From Ifrita kowaldi (lineage: Eukaryota; Chordata; Aves; Passeriformes; Cinclosomatidae): a DNA stretch of 64,000 nt. The DNA lies in the NCBI GenBank assembly GCA_013398055.1, contig VZRS01008252.1, forward strand, positions 227,626-291,625, written 5' to 3'. The notes under the pieces are model-generated. The model was not told the origin of the DNA and ran no database searches. It saw nothing but the letters and a program-made list of their open reading frames with translations. Position numbers and translations under genes: made by a program. Below, piece by piece: positions 12,646 to 26,419 of the stretch (the first letter of the stretch is position 1; each line of letters begins with the position of its first letter).

Positions 12646-15590
12646 CTGTGTGGCAGAACAGAGAGATGACTGTAACAAGCAATTACTTTAGGAGGAAATG
12701 CACATGCTCTTGTGTGTTTAGTTTCTCATCTATCCAAAAGTTTCTCTGCTTTTCTTCATCACAGGCTGCCACCTCTTTTCCAAATATCAGAGGAAACCTA
12801 AAAAGGCAATTCTTGGGTGCCAATTAACAGTTCTGGGGAGGTTTGATAAACAAATGTAAAAACAGGAGGAAACAATAATGCATCTGTACTGAATCCTTAT
12901 CTCACAGCCAAAGCACAAAAATAACTCACAACAGAACACGTGCCCTGATACCAGACAGCACTTACAGCCCTCACAAGGGCACTCTTCTCTGAGCTGTTCT
13001 ACTGTTTTACAAATAGATTTTTTTTCCAATCAGCTCAAGAAAATGAGCCTCCAAAACAGCAGGAAGGTGTGGGGAAGTTTCAAACCCCTCAGTGAAACAA
13101 AGCAACCACAGGAGTTAAGAGATCAGAGGAGCAATTTAGGTCAGTTTATTCTGCCATAAGGGCAGAAAGAAAACCATTTCTCACAGAACCATAATGTACC
13201 TTTCTAAACCACAGATCAGTGGGTAATTTATGCTCCAAAGCAAGAAGTGTTTATGGCATTTAGATTTTTTTTCTACATTACTAGCTGTAGATACTACAAG
13301 AGCTTAGTCAGAGATAACAATTCACTGATGCAAGATAATACAGCAGAAACAAACACTTGCATATTGTTACTGAAGGCCTAAATAAAAACACTGCCATATT
13401 TGTACAGTTAACCTATCTCCAAAAAGGTTAAATGATTCCACACTGAAGTTTTAGGAGGGAGCACTTCACACCAGTCACATCCAGTCAAGTTTGCCTTAAC
13501 AGTTTAAAATCTCAGCTCAAAGTCTTCAGGGCAGTAGCAAAGTACAGCTAAGACATTTTACAGCCAGGAGGAATTCTGATAAAATTCACTTTTAAAGATC
13601 TTGGACTAGAGAAATAGCTAAATCCACAGGAATAGTGTAATTATGACAACACTGATAATGAAAGAGCAAGTCCCAAAAATTCTGTCAATTCTCTTTTAAC
13701 AGAGATTGTGAATAGCAGTTTTTCTGCCTTTCACTGTTTCTAAAGTACTCAAAACATGGAAGAAGCTCCAAGGCAGAAAACATTTCACAACAATCTACCA
13801 ATACATTAAATACTTTTTCTCCATTACATTTTTCTTGTTCGTATCTGTCAGTAATAGCTACTGTGAGTGTCACTTAGAACCCACAGGTCTGAAAATTTAG
13901 GACGGGTGTTATTTTGAAAGTCCTTTCTCCTTAACAACTCAGTAAAACACTTACAAATGTATCACCCAAAGCCTCAAGACAAGGGTAAATCCTCATTTTC
14001 ATGTCGTAGGCAGAATGTGTTCAGAGATCATCATGATGGATGACATATGTGACTTCTTAAATACAGTAATATAAAGCACATTTTACCAACTTCTGAAGAA
14101 ACAGCTTCTTTTGAACTCAAATTGACACACATACAGCTTCAAATTTTAACATAAAGAGAAGGTGAGCCTTTGATAGCTAATTCCAGCTCTCCTCTTTTTC
14201 AATTCAACCTGCATCAGGAATTATTCAGAACTGGGACTGAAATGACACACATGAAACTGCTCAGAGAAAGGGCTGCTCTGCTTGAAGGAGGTGCTTGATT
14301 TCCACACAGTGTCAAACAAGTGACTTTAATGACCTGACCTCCTACAAGTCATAGTCATAGTTCTATTCCATTTCAAATATCACAGTTTCAGAGCCTGTAA
14401 CAGACTAAAAATCAGCAAAAAACCCAGGATGTGAACCTTCTGTCTTAACACAGCTGATATATTTCCTCACAACAAGCTCCTGCACTCTACTAGCTGGCTC
14501 TGATATTTACAGTCAGCTGTTTAATAACTCACTACATTATTTCAATTCCTTTTAGTCTGACTCAATTCCTAAATTACAGAGAATTGCTTCCCTGAAAACA
14601 GGAAGTTCACTAGTCATGTATACAGAAACCAAATTGCTGAAAAGTTGGTATTTTTAACCTGTAGTCTTGACTAAATTTGCCATCAGACTAAAGCATGAAA
14701 TGTTTGCTGTATTAGATTCTTATTACTGCTCTGGTCTGCTATTTCACATCATTGTGTAGCTTATTTCTATCAACACAGCTTATCTTTTAAAGGTATCCCA
14801 GCTTCACTCTCATTACTCACTTGGTTATAATGAACAATGCTTAAGTAACAGCTGGTACTACAAACAAATACCTTTAGTCCAGCCAAAGAGACTTTTCAAG
14901 TTTTCAAAGAAATGCTTTTTTTTCTGCAACTGTATAACCAAAGAGTTTCTGGTGACACTGAAGGACAGTGTGCCTCAACCATCCAAGCACTGCTGAGGTG
15001 TTCTGCATACTACAGGAGTGCTTCTGGTGGCAGGGACACTGTGGGCTCTGAGGCAGCTCACCCTGCCAGACACAGAGCTCAGGGACAGGACGGACTGCTC
15101 TGGAGGGAAATGTCTTCAAATTCTGATCTGTCCTTCTCCAGTCAGGTTAGGATTATTACTCACAGGAAAACTGAACCAGTAGAATCCACACTGTAAGTAA
15201 AATGAGAGCAAGTTTCTGTCTTTGCTGTGGTTTTGTTGAAGCCCCGGGATTTTATTATCATCATCATAACTCAGTGCTGAAGCAGTATTCAACACACACA
15301 TTATTCAGAGCCCGTGTGGAATGGTAGTTACAGCCTTTCCCTTTTGCTGTAAAGAAAACTTGCAAATAAAGCCAAGAGAAGAAGAAATGGAACAATTACC
15401 ACAAATTTCACTTCATTCAGACCTTAAGCTGTCTTTCATCTCACTTCCTAATACTCCATATATGAACATGCCAAAATCCACTACCCAGACCTAACTCCCT
15501 TCTCATTCTAATCTGCTTCCCAAAGGAAGGAGGGGTATATTTGGAAAACAAGCACACGTGTGCAACAGGAAGCACTTGGAGAACACAGTA

Positions 15591-15630
15591 GAGATGCCTT
15601 TTCCTGTTAAGAGATGCCTTTTCCTGTTAA
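15591..15630. repeat. 20-bp perfect tandem duplication
   Basis: The unit gagatgccttttcctgttaa occurs twice head to tail with no mismatch, inside MKNK1 intron 1. There is no N nearby, so it looks like a simple replication-slippage duplication. Confidence 0.95.
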
Positions 15631-18147
15631 GAAGAAAATACCTTGTTTGTGTGTTTGAACTCAGTGGAAGAAAGCAGACTCCAGGTACTACCACTGCTTC
15701 AAAACTGAGTCTTGCTTGAGCCAAGTTGTTCTGGAGCTGAAAAGAAATACCATCACATTACCAGGCAGAAGCCCTGAAAACACTGTTACATACATTCAGG
15801 TAGTGCCCAGAGCCTAAAGGCATTGCAAGGACCTGCTGTGCTGGGCTTCACCTGAACACACAGCGAAAGCACAACCCTACAATTCCAATGGAACAAAATG
15901 AAAACTGACTTCAGTCCAGTTTTCCTCCCAGCTCAGTGTCTCACATTGTTCCTGGACTCTCCCTTCTCCATCAACTCTGAGTCCAGTAGATGTGGCTCAT
16001 AATGAAACTGGACACACTCAGCAGGTGCTGATTCTACAAAAACCATGTAGTTGCAGGAAGCTCAGAACAACCCAAGCTACCTTTATAAAGCAACTGCACA
16101 GTGATTAATTGTGTTTGTAATGTTACACATCAAGGGAGATACAATCTGAAGAGGAAGAATGTGCAGTGTTGTATGACAGTCCTGTGTCAAATCAGAGACA
16201 TTATTTCATACTCATTCTGCATTAAGTATATTAATTTCAAATTGTAAGAAGTGACTACTCTTACTTGATCTTTGCACCAGTCTGCCACAATTCATTCTTA
16301 GGTGTCAAAAGTAACCTTCTCATTCCACCTACAATAAAACTTTTAGTTTCATTTAATTTGAGTTATCCATGAAGTGAGAGGAACTTAAAAACATTCCAAC
16401 ATCTTCTCAGTAATATACAGGAGCATCAACATTTTCAAATGAACACCTGAAAGTTCACAGGAAGCCCAAGCAATCCAATTTCAGCAAAGAGCAAATCTGA
16501 CAAAAATTATTGATCCAGCCTTATCACAGCATTACTGTAACAACTCACAGAGTGTCACAGCTGACACCACCCGTCTGAAACCCTTCATGCTGGGGAAAAG
16601 GTTACAGCAACCTTTCTCTTTACCTCCAGACTTCCCTCTGCCACACTTTCAGGAGATCAGTGTCTCATTATCCCCAGCTTGCGCAATCTGCAGAGTAACT
16701 TTCGGTACTCCCAGCTAACACTTCCCTCGCAAACTAAGCGGGGGTTTTCTGAAGTTCCAAGTGAAACCCTCCAGCAGTGAATGGATCTCACTTTTCAGGA
16801 TAGCACATCAAGTTATTTCAAACAGATTCCTCCCACCCCAGTTTCCTACTTCACCAGGATTACTGCTGGGGAAGCAGGGAGAACCTTAACGGAGAGGAGA
16901 GCACACAGCATTCCTTTCCCTCTCGTGTTGGAGAAAACAGCACATTTCGACACACATGCTGCAGACATGAGAACTGAAATCAGCCTGTTTCCCCAGGCAC
17001 ACATGCATTTCTTTAAAAGCATTAGTTATCATTCAGAATGACAGCAAAAGAACTGTTATCATCCCCACTGCAAAGCCAAAGGCAAACAAGAGAAGTGTCC
17101 TGACCCAGCCATGAGTTAACAAGTAAGTACTACAAATTAGCTTGAAGGTGGCTTAAAAACACACTGTAATCTTTTTTATTTCGTATTCAAGGACAACGTG
17201 TCTCCAAGGCAGCCACATGGATGGGAGGATATAACAGGGTGTATTTCACAGGGCTAACAAATAGTTGTGAACAGAGAGCCCTGTTGGGAACAACATGGCA
17301 CACACACTGGTTCCTGCACTAAAGAACATCCTCTCTCCTTCCACACCCAGCAGAACAGTCAAACTGGGTATTTAGTGCTACTGACCACTGGCAGACAGTT
17401 CATATTTATAACTTACCATCACAGGGCAGTAAGAACCTAGCAGCAAAGTTATTTTAAACTCCATCACACATTCTAAATGAGAAAACTCCTAGTAATAGCA
17501 CATTGGCTCAACTACTCAAAGCTTCTCCAACCCCTAGAACACTTTTATATGAAGGAGATACACAATGTAAGCAGGTTCTCAGGGCCTCTTACTAAACAGC
17601 AAGCTGTTTACTCTCTTCTGCATCTGATGGCATCAACAACACTCAGAAGACTGTCTCTGCATCACCAATTAGCTCCTCTAATTCCCCTCAGCTTCCTTGC
17701 TAGTGTAAAACAAAGAGAAAAACTTCTTAGAAGACAACTTTTCATTTCATACAGATACAAGATAAACATTTCCTGCTCTTACTCCACACCCCACAAACGA
17801 TCAATGAGATAATCACATTTGTCACTGGGAAAAAAAAAAGCTACACAACATACACTCCTGTCAGAAAGCAGCCTTGTTAGGAGAAGCTAATCTAACTTAA
17901 CATTTTTTTAAACTTTGAAGGAAGACTGGTTTTTCTTTATTTTCCCCTCCTCTGTGCTTCCAACTCTAAAATTAAGTCATTAACCTCCAATGCACTGTCA
18001 CATTTGATGTCAAGTAAGATTTGTACCAGTGTTTTAACATTTGTTACCAGGAAGGTACTGGAAGGAGAGAGGAAATTCCTCATAGCAGTAATTACTTTTT
18101 TTGAAAGCATTACAGAGTGCTGGTATAGCAATCATACCATGAAATAT

Positions 18148-18200
18148 TGTCATAGAAGCATTTTGGTTGAAAAAGACCTTTAAAGAACCAAGAAAGGTTC
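18148..18200 (-). mobile_element. Degraded CR1 LINE 3' end
   Basis: The stretch tcatagaagcattttggttg followed by aaaagacctttaaagaacc resembles the reverse complement of a CR1 3' terminus (tcatagaatcat...ggttggaagggacctt). Heavily diverged and short, so the family call is tentative. Confidence 0.5.
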
Positions 18201-19062
18201 AAATGTACAAGGCACTCTACCTGGAAGGCTGCCAAACCCAAACACCTTCAGAACTGCAGTGAAGGAGGTTCAGCTCTGCGAGAGTGTTTTGCCTTGCTTC
18301 CATCCAGCACCTGGGAGGCATGAAGAGGAGCTCTGTTTAGTTAAAATAAAAGGCAAACTATAGTTCTTTGAAGTTATCAGAATATACACCAATGTTTCCA
18401 AGCCAATTGTGAGGCATACCATTGTGTGATAAAGAGGCTTTTAGAAACCGCTAGCTTGTAAATGATATTAAAAAACCCAAATAAACAGTGGCTTATTTCT
18501 AAACAAACCTGACACTTCACAGACAAGTGCCAGTGGTGTCAGGGAATGGGCTGATTTTTGGCTATCCCAAGTCCTGCTGATGCCAGCAGCCGAGCTGTCA
18601 CCCAGGGCTGTCCCGCTGCTTCTCTAGCCTCAGAAGGTCACCCTGCTCAACCTAAAGCCACAAAGTACACACCAGGCAGATTTTCAGCGTTCCTCGGGGT
18701 TCACAGCTCTCCCCGACTGATGCCAGTTGAAAAACACAAGAACTAAAAGATTTCTCGTGATCACACCTAGGAACCGGTTCGTTCGCCTTTGCCTGCCCTT
18801 CTCCCACTCCTGCAATGTCCTCAATAGAAAGCAGCTGCCGTAGGAGTGTAGAGACTTACCACTCTTTATTGAAAAACGCACTATGTACGAAACACAGCAC
18901 TTTAAACCTTCGCGGAATAGAATTTCCAGCTCCAGACACGAGGAAACTCCCACACCCCTTGGGCAGGGCGCCCAGACCCAAAGCTGCCGGCCGGAGTGCT
19001 GAGGCACCTCTCAGCCGTCCCCCAGCAGCCGGGGCTGCCGCCGCTCCCGCCGTCCGAGCGCT

Positions 19063-19079
19063 NNNNNNNNNNNNNNNNN
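19063..19079. other. Assembly gap (17 N)
   Basis: Seventeen consecutive N bases interrupt the GC-richest part of the MKNK1 promoter region. By the exon model they fall just inside intron 1. The true gap length is unknown. Confidence 0.99.
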
Positions 19080-19205
19080 GCCGAGCCGCGGGACCCCGGC
19101 TTTTCCTGCGGGCACGGATCGCGCCCCTGAGGGCTCCCCCTCCCTCGCCTCCCCTCAGCTAACCGAGCCGGGAAGCGCCGTGACCGCAGACTCCCCCGCC
19201 CTCAC

Positions 19206-19300
19206 CTCCATGGCGGCCGCGGGTCCCTCCTCGGCGGGGCGGCACCGCCCGCCCCCACCCTGTGCGTGTGCCTGAGCCTGAGGAGCGCCGGGAGCGCGCG
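19206..19300 (-). other. MKNK1: Candidate MKNK1 5' exon 1 (right boundary approximate)
   Basis: On the minus strand a donor-like ATGGAG|gtgagg occurs at 19206/19205, close after a Kozak-type GCCGCCATGG, in the CpG-rich block upstream of MKNK1. If this exon splices directly to exon 2, the ATG at 19211 reads out of frame into exon 2 and stops at 12616-12618 after 11 codons. This is inferred from sequence signals only; the 5' boundary is unknown. Confidence 0.45.
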
Positions 19301-22300
19301 TGCGCGCGGCACCGCCCCCTCCGCACGCACCCCCCCCTCCCCCGCCGGGAGCGCGCGAGGCGGGGCCGCGGCTCCTCTGAGGGGACGGGACGGGACGGGG
19401 AGCGTGAGTGAGGGACAGCGGGAACCGGGCCCTGCTGCCCAGGCTGGGCTGGCTGCTTGCAATCTTCTCCTTCCCCCCCGAGCGATGTCTCAGAATCACC
19501 TCGGCTGGAGAATCGAAGATCGAGTCCGGTCTATGACCGAACATCGCTGTGTCAACGGTGTGCCACGTCCAGTCTTTCCTTAAACAGCTCACATTCAGTG
19601 AGCCAGGTGTACCTTCAGGCAGGACAGACTAAGAACGGAAAGGAAAAATGAAGTAACAACAACCAAGAGCTTGGATAAAGCTCGGGAGGCACAGCATGGA
19701 AAGCCTGCTGTTGGATAAGATAAAGTGTCCAAAGGACTCTGAGAAGATGGTGCTGAAAACCTCCTCCTCAGCAGCAGCTCTGTATCCCAGCCTCACTTGC
19801 TCCTAGCCCCTTTGGGGACAATCAAAGTCCTTCTGTATTTTTTCTACTCTTCCTTGAATAATTCAGATGCAGCCCGTTTTCCTCCAGCTAATTCCTTACC
19901 TCCCCGGAACTGATCTCTCTTTTTATTTTAGCAGGGAAACTTATGTCCCCTTTGTGGCCAATACAGCTACAGAAGAGAGGCAGCAGTGTAAGAGAAGTGG
20001 GGGAAAGACAAACATGCCACTCAAGTACTATTAAAAATACGTTTTTAACAATTATGATTGAATTAGGCTTTTAATTTGTCAGTTTTATCCCTTTTTAGGT
20101 TGGTTATATTGCCTGAAAATATATTTGATTGGAAAAACAATCAGGTTTTCTTCTCAGCAGAGACACAAGGCACGTGCTGTGTACAAGATGTCCAAGAGAT
20201 AATAGCAGAAACCTTGCTTTGGAGTTTGCAGATAAGTCCTTTCTTTCAGTTTTACAAAGAAAAGTTCTGATCTACTTCACAGTTGTTAAAAAGGCTCAGG
20301 AAGAGACAGCTGCCAGTGCTATTTCCCACTTTAAGGCTGAGCAAGAAGGTGGATTCATTTCTGGAGAGAGTGGCAAGAAACAGCTCGTTTCTATATTAAC
20401 TCAGATTGGCATTTTATGAGGTTATTCTCAGTTTGGGTGACATTTCAGCTCTCTCATTTTAGTAGAATAAATGAAAATATATAAACTTGGTAAATACGGA
20501 GTTTGTATTAAGAAAAAAAGAGTAGATGAACTCCTGTGAGATACTACACCCTGCCTCGTTTGTGATACAGTATCTTTTCTGTAAGGATTTCAAACTTCCG
20601 TGGAGATGCTGGCTTTGCTGAGAAGTGGGAGATGTTGATGCCTAGAGACTGCCAGCATTGCGCTGTGTGGCTGCAGGTATCAGAACAATAATGGGAGACT
20701 TTGAAGCAGAACCTGAACATGCCTGGAAAAAAAAATCAAAGTCAATTGCAAGTTAGCAAGTTATCAGGACTTCAGAAATCCCGTAGAGATGTTCTAGCTC
20801 ATTTTAGTTTGCATTTGTGAAGATCTGGGAATTTTCAAACAGTGTTACCCCATTTCACCTGGGAGATGGAAACTGCCAAATGGCAAAAAGCCTTTGGGAC
20901 AATGCATGGCAAAGGGAAATAGCCCTTTCCACCTACAGAGCACCAGAAACCATCTTCAAGCTGCCATGAAGTGAGAACAACCTCTTTTAGCTATACTGGC
21001 CCAAACCTTTCAACTCTGCTGCCACATATAGGGTCAGTAACTTGTTGGTAACAGTATTTTTCACCCAAAGCTGTTCAATTCCAGCAGTGTTTGCTGTTGT
21101 TGAAATGGTTCAGCTTGAAACACAAAATTCAGCTTAGTTAATGAATTACAGCTCTAACCCATGAGCATCCCAGCACTGTACAGTTTCGGTTTGGACACGC
21201 AGCGTGATATCCACAACTCTCAAAGCCACAAGCTCAGCAAATCCAAGGCAAGTCAAGACGTATTTTTCCAACTCTTGCTGCCTTCTCTGCCAGGGGGCAG
21301 GAAGATTCACCAGAGTTAGAGAGAGCTGCCAGTTCCTCAGCTGAGTTCAAAGGACACAGCTCAGAAGCGGAGCAGTGCCCGAGACAGCCGAAGCCCGCAG
21401 GTCCCGGGACAGGATGAGGTTACTGAACACCAGTGGTTTCTCTGTGGTATCCTCTCCCAGGATGAAAGCATGCTTTGTTCTTGCCACCAAGCTGGCAGCA
21501 TAAACTGCAGAAGCATGGAGCCTGTTTTCTGAGGGATGCACTCGTGCAAGTTGGTGCAGCATCTGATGTCTCACAAGGTGCAAGCCCAGGAATATTTCTC
21601 CACAGCAAAGCCAGTCCCAGCAGCTGTTCCCCACAGGAATCTCTGGTAGCCCATCCAGGTTGAGGATGCTCCCGTTTCCCTCTCTCCCCTCAGGGAAGGT
21701 ATTAGTAGTCTTTGCTCTCCACTGGCTGCCCACCTATTTCCACAACACATCAAAACCTTTTATCCTTGAATGGTTCAGGACTTGAGTCTCTACAACTTCC
21801 CGTGTAAACCTCCACTTGAACAGAAGTAAAGGGTAGGCTGTGGGAGTAGCTCAAATCCACACAACCACATGCAGACTCTCCACATTCTAGAACAGTATAG
21901 ATTCAGGGGAGGTCATGTCAAACTTCGGTAGAGTGTTTTCAAATTGAGTTCATTGTGGTTTTTAATTCTCATCCATTGCTTTTTGTTCCACTTTTTTCTG
22001 CTGGGTTAAAGGGCTCTTACCCAAAGCAGCATCTTCTTACTGTGGGAGCAGATGTCTGTTCTCAAAGCAAGGTGTATATACTTGAGTTGTTGTTTTTCTG
22101 TCCCTTTTGTTCCTTGCAAGATAACCCAGCTGCACAACACACTTAACCAGAGGGCAAATCTTGTTTCAATCTAGTCTGTTATGAAGCAGGAGGGGAAAAT
22201 AAATTTTAAAAAACCATATTTTGATTTTCGTTTTGTTGTTTTTAATAGAATAGGCATGGCATTTCTGGGAAATGTTTATGCTAATATTTCAGGGGTAAGT

Positions 22301-25300
22301 CCCATGTAAAGTGAAGAAGAAAGAACCTCCTCAAACAGTATAATTAGCTTATTAGCTACAATAAATCATTCTTCCACATGACTTTTCCTTTTATTTTTTA
22401 ATAGCTTTTCAAGTGCATGGCTGCTTTTTACCCATGCAGCATGCAGCAGAGAAGAGAAGGAGCCATCTGTGTTGGCTGTTAGGGAACATAAGAAGTAATT
22501 ACCAAAGCTAGTTTTGCTTTAGCAGTGTTACACATGGATCACAGTACTTTGGCCTATATTTTACTGCTGAAATTATTTCAAGCCTTGACTAGAATTACTC
22601 TGCTCTTATCTGCCCACAGCCAAGCACCTGAATCTATATTTAAGCACCTGCAATCTATTCCAATTTTCAGGACACACAGCATGTACTGTTCCCTCTGCTG
22701 TTCAAGAAACCTGTACAGGCTCAGCTTCTCTGAAAATTTAGGCAGTTAAACCCAGAGAGAGGCTTATGCAATCACATTTGCCAGGATCAAGCTTCTGTGT
22801 CATTCCTTTGTTGTGAATGTCCCTTCTTCAGCCCCACCCCACCCCCTAAAAAACACCAGAAAAAAGAGAGAAAGCACTGTTTCTTGCAGGAAACCTTACA
22901 ATTCACATGTAGTGTATCAGTAGCGTGGGATACCTCTACCCCTAGAGACCATGTTTCAGTGTTCCATCTGGCAAAGCTGTTCCCATCAGGGGACTGGGAA
23001 AAATTCTCAAAATGGGCATTAAAATACCTGTGTGGATGTGAATGCCAGGCTGACACTTGCTTTTCCTGTAGCCACATCCATGAATACTCACAGCTTCACA
23101 CAGTGCCACCCCACTGCCCTCTGGGACAGAGATCCTGAACTGACTCTGTTTAACAGAGAGTAATGTGGGACCTGGAAAATGTGACCTTCTGGAGAGCAAC
23201 AGACCAAACCTTCTGCAAACAAGAAGAAAAATGTTTATGTCCACAGTACAAGCTGGTCATTGGAGGCTGTTACTGTGCAGTTGTGAACTGCCCCATCTAC
23301 CCCCAGCAGCTTCTCAGCTGCAGCAGTGACTTCTACCAGTCCAGACTGCATTTCATCCTCAACAGTTGCTCACTGGACAAAAGGGCTGAGATCCGGTGAT
23401 GTTACACATGGTGTTTTGATGATATATTCCTATTAGAATGAACAGGGCTAAGCTGTCTTATGCCCTTGGGTTCCCTGGGATATTACCCAGATGAGTAACA
23501 ACCTCTTTGGCCAATTTTTTGGAGGCTGCAGTTTTGTCCCATGACTCTGTACATGCCACATCTCTCTGAGCTGTCCAGAGATTTAGGCAGTATTTGTACA
23601 TAGATAAAAGTCTTGGGGCCAGGGATGACCAACAGTCCAGAAAGTCCATTTGATAAGTGAGGGTTGATAACTTCATCCTAGCCAAGTAGGTTCCTGAGAC
23701 ATGAGAGATGCTGCTGTACAAGTGATCAGCACCAAAGAGGGAGGCTCTCAGAGTCTTCTTTTTCGTGATTTTGCAGGAGAAGGAGCTTCTTTAATCCTTC
23801 TGTTGCTGTGGGCTTGTTACAAGACAGTGTAATATAAAAGTGTCTGTGAGTTTTAATGAATTTGTAAGTCATAGCACAAAAAGGGTGTCTTGGGGAGAAG
23901 ATTGTTGTCACCGCTGGAAACAGAAGTGGGAAGATGATTTTCCCTCTGAGTGGTGACATTTTCAAATGCAGAATCTCAGTTTCGTCTCATGTTCGTGATC
24001 TATTTAAGTATTTATTTTTGCATCAGAGAGCAGTAATACCCAGCAGATTGCTGCTGCAGGATTACCCAAATGGCAGTGAAGTTTCTCTGTCTAACACAGG
24101 CTGAACAGTTGTACACGTTGAAGAATCCTGAAAATACGCATCCTCTTTCCTCATGATTATTGTTCCTGGCAGGAGACTGTTAAATGCATTCCACCACTTG
24201 CTAACTGTGGAGTAACCTGTGTCCAGCAGACAGCACCTGGACTCAGCTGTTCTGTTAGAAAAACCCAGGATTCCTACAAAGTCCCGAAATTGCTTCAAGT
24301 TTTCCACAAAATACATGATTTGGGAGAACAAGTGCCAAATACATTTAAAAGCAGCAGTTGTGGAGCTGCTGTACTCACTTAGTATCCGATGGGTATTGCC
24401 TCAACAGTGCTATCCCTGTTATCCTTGTTGCTGCCGAGGAACCCGTGACTGGCCCCATTGGTGAGCCAGCCTGGATGGGTGAAAGGTTGGGTGAGCTCAG
24501 GCATTGGGAGAGACTGGAGATGATGGGGCAGTCAAAGGGTGGCCAGCACCGAGTGACTGCACAGGCAGTGAGTCCTGCCCTGTGGGTGTCAGTAGCAGAT
24601 GGCACCACCTGGACTCCCCAGTGCATAAATGTAAGGTGCCTCACTGGAGATGAATGGATTGGGTTCCACTGAAACCTTCAAGAAATTTGCAGGCAGACCA
24701 TGCTTTTGTTTCCCTCACAGCCACCTCCACAGCAAGAAATTCTGTTGTGTGAAAGACCTCATGGTGCTCTGTTCTCCATGCAGACATGGCATTTCAGGGT
24801 CTCTTTACAACAAGGACCTGAATGCTCCACTCTTGCTTTGGGGTTTTCTTGACATTTGTGAGTCATTTGTCCTTCCCTGACCTGCATGAGGGAACCTGGC
24901 TGTCCAGGCTGTGTTAGCAAAGTCATCACTCCCCAGAAAGTAAAAGTTTCACACATTCAAGAGAAACACTCTTGTTGCTAGTTGTGAAAGTCTTTTGAGT
25001 CACGTTAGCTCAGTTCCAAAAGAGTGAACAAGGAATTGTCAGTGTTATAAAGTGGTATTAACCTTACCTAGTGTTACTAACCCATCTCATCCCTTTCTGA
25101 TCCTGAGTGGATTCATGGTCATCTTCCAGCATGGACAGATTTCGAACCTGTGCAAACAACAGATTCTAATTGTCTCCTTTTTGCTCTTCCCAAGCCTTCT
25201 CTTACATTTTACAAACTTTTATCAGGAGAGGAGGAATATCTCAGCCCAGATCGTGTCATGGTTATTGTGAGCATTTATCCAGGACTGTCCAGCTTCACCT

Positions 25301-26113
25301 TGGGCAGGTTTAAACCCAGGAGCCACCACTCAGACCAGCAAACACTCCACCCTCCACCACCATGTCCTACCAGGGTAGGTCAGCCTTGATCCCTGCCTAT
25401 GCCTGGCCAAAGGCAGTTTGCTTCACTGAGCCCAAGCCCTCTCCATGTCACATCCCTGTGGCACTGGGACAGCAGCCATTACATTCCACAAAGCCCTTTT
25501 TCTCCCATCCAAAGCTATTCCTAAATTCCTCAATGTCTGCAGATATTGCCTAGCACAGTCTGTCCCATGCCAGCCTCTATCTGACCTGGTGACCAGCACC
25601 ACAGCCTTTTGTTCAGTCCCAAAGGAAATGTTGGCTGCAGAGACGAAAAACAAAATCCTGGCAGTAGCACATCTGCCCTTCATCAGAAGAACCAAGGAAT
25701 TCTACATAGGGACAGATGAGTCCCAAGCACCTGGCAGGCAGCTGAGCAGATGAGTCATTGGAGGAACAAGTGATATGTGCATATTTAATGTATCCCAGGA
25801 TTCCTGTCTGCGTTCAAATTGCTCAGGGATGTTTGTTGAAGCTCTGGGGATGTTGGAGCCTCACAGGCACACTTGAGCCTCCTAAAAGGAGAAGTGTGAC
25901 TCAGATACTTATTTCAGCACTTTCTGCTTCACAAGTATCTCAGGCATGAAAGTCTCCAGGCTGGGAGGCACTCAGATGGATGAGGACCTGGGGAATAGTT
26001 CAGTGTCTTGGAGAGAAACAAACAGAAAGACCTTTCTGGCAGTGAATGATCTCCCTGTCTCCTTTCTAAACTGCTTCAAGAGTTAATAAAGACAGTTGTC
26101 ACAGCACAGTCAT

Positions 26114-26419
26114 GAGCTTTATTTCCTTGGGTTAGCCAGATTAAAAAGGGAGAGAAATAAAAAAAAAAACCCAAGACATTTGAAATTCTTTGTAAATTGG
26201 TGCTTGAGATGAGCCTCTGAGTTGATCTTTCAAAAATTCTGTTTTCTGTTCCACAGGAATCTATAGGAGCTNTATTTCTTTGGGTAAGCAAGATAAAAAA
26301 GGAGGAAAAAAAAAAAAAAAAACCCAAGACATTTGAAATTCTTTGTAAATTGGTGCTTGAGATGAGCCTCTGAGTTGATCTTTCAAAAATTCTGTTTTCT
26401 GTTCCACAGGAATCTATAG
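26114..26419. repeat. Two-copy tandem duplication, 153-bp period, with N near the junction
   Basis: Copies at 26114-26266 and 26267-26419. The last roughly 100 bases of each copy are identical; the first roughly 45 differ at several sites and in poly-A length (17 A at 26306-26322). A single N at 26272 sits near the start of copy 2. It may be a real duplication or two overlapping contig ends not merged. Confidence 0.9.

Larger units (their letters stand above)
12646..19205 (-). other. MKNK1: MKNK1 intron 1 (proposed)
   Basis: About 6.6 kb between the coding start exon and the promoter-side exon. It contains a 20-bp tandem duplication (15591-15630) and a degraded CR1 fragment near 18150. No coding exon is recognised. 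The extent depends on exon 1 ending at 19206. Confidence 0.6.
18950..19460 (-). promoter_or_regulatory. MKNK1: CpG-rich MKNK1 promoter region
   Basis: A sharp GC- and CpG-rich block in AT-rich surroundings, at the 5' end of MKNK1. It includes a match to the NRF-1 consensus YGCGCRTGCGCR at 19295-19306 and GC-box-like runs near 19245-19260 and 19320-19340. No TATA box is evident, as expected for a CpG-island promoter. The transcription start is not determined; it should lie right of 19206 on the minus strand. Confidence 0.75.

Noticed and set aside
19155..19592. 145-codon minus-strand and overlapping plus-strand frames at the MKNK1 promoter
   Set aside because: Low-complexity Gly/Ala/Arg/Pro translation of a CpG island; not part of the recognised MKNK1 protein.
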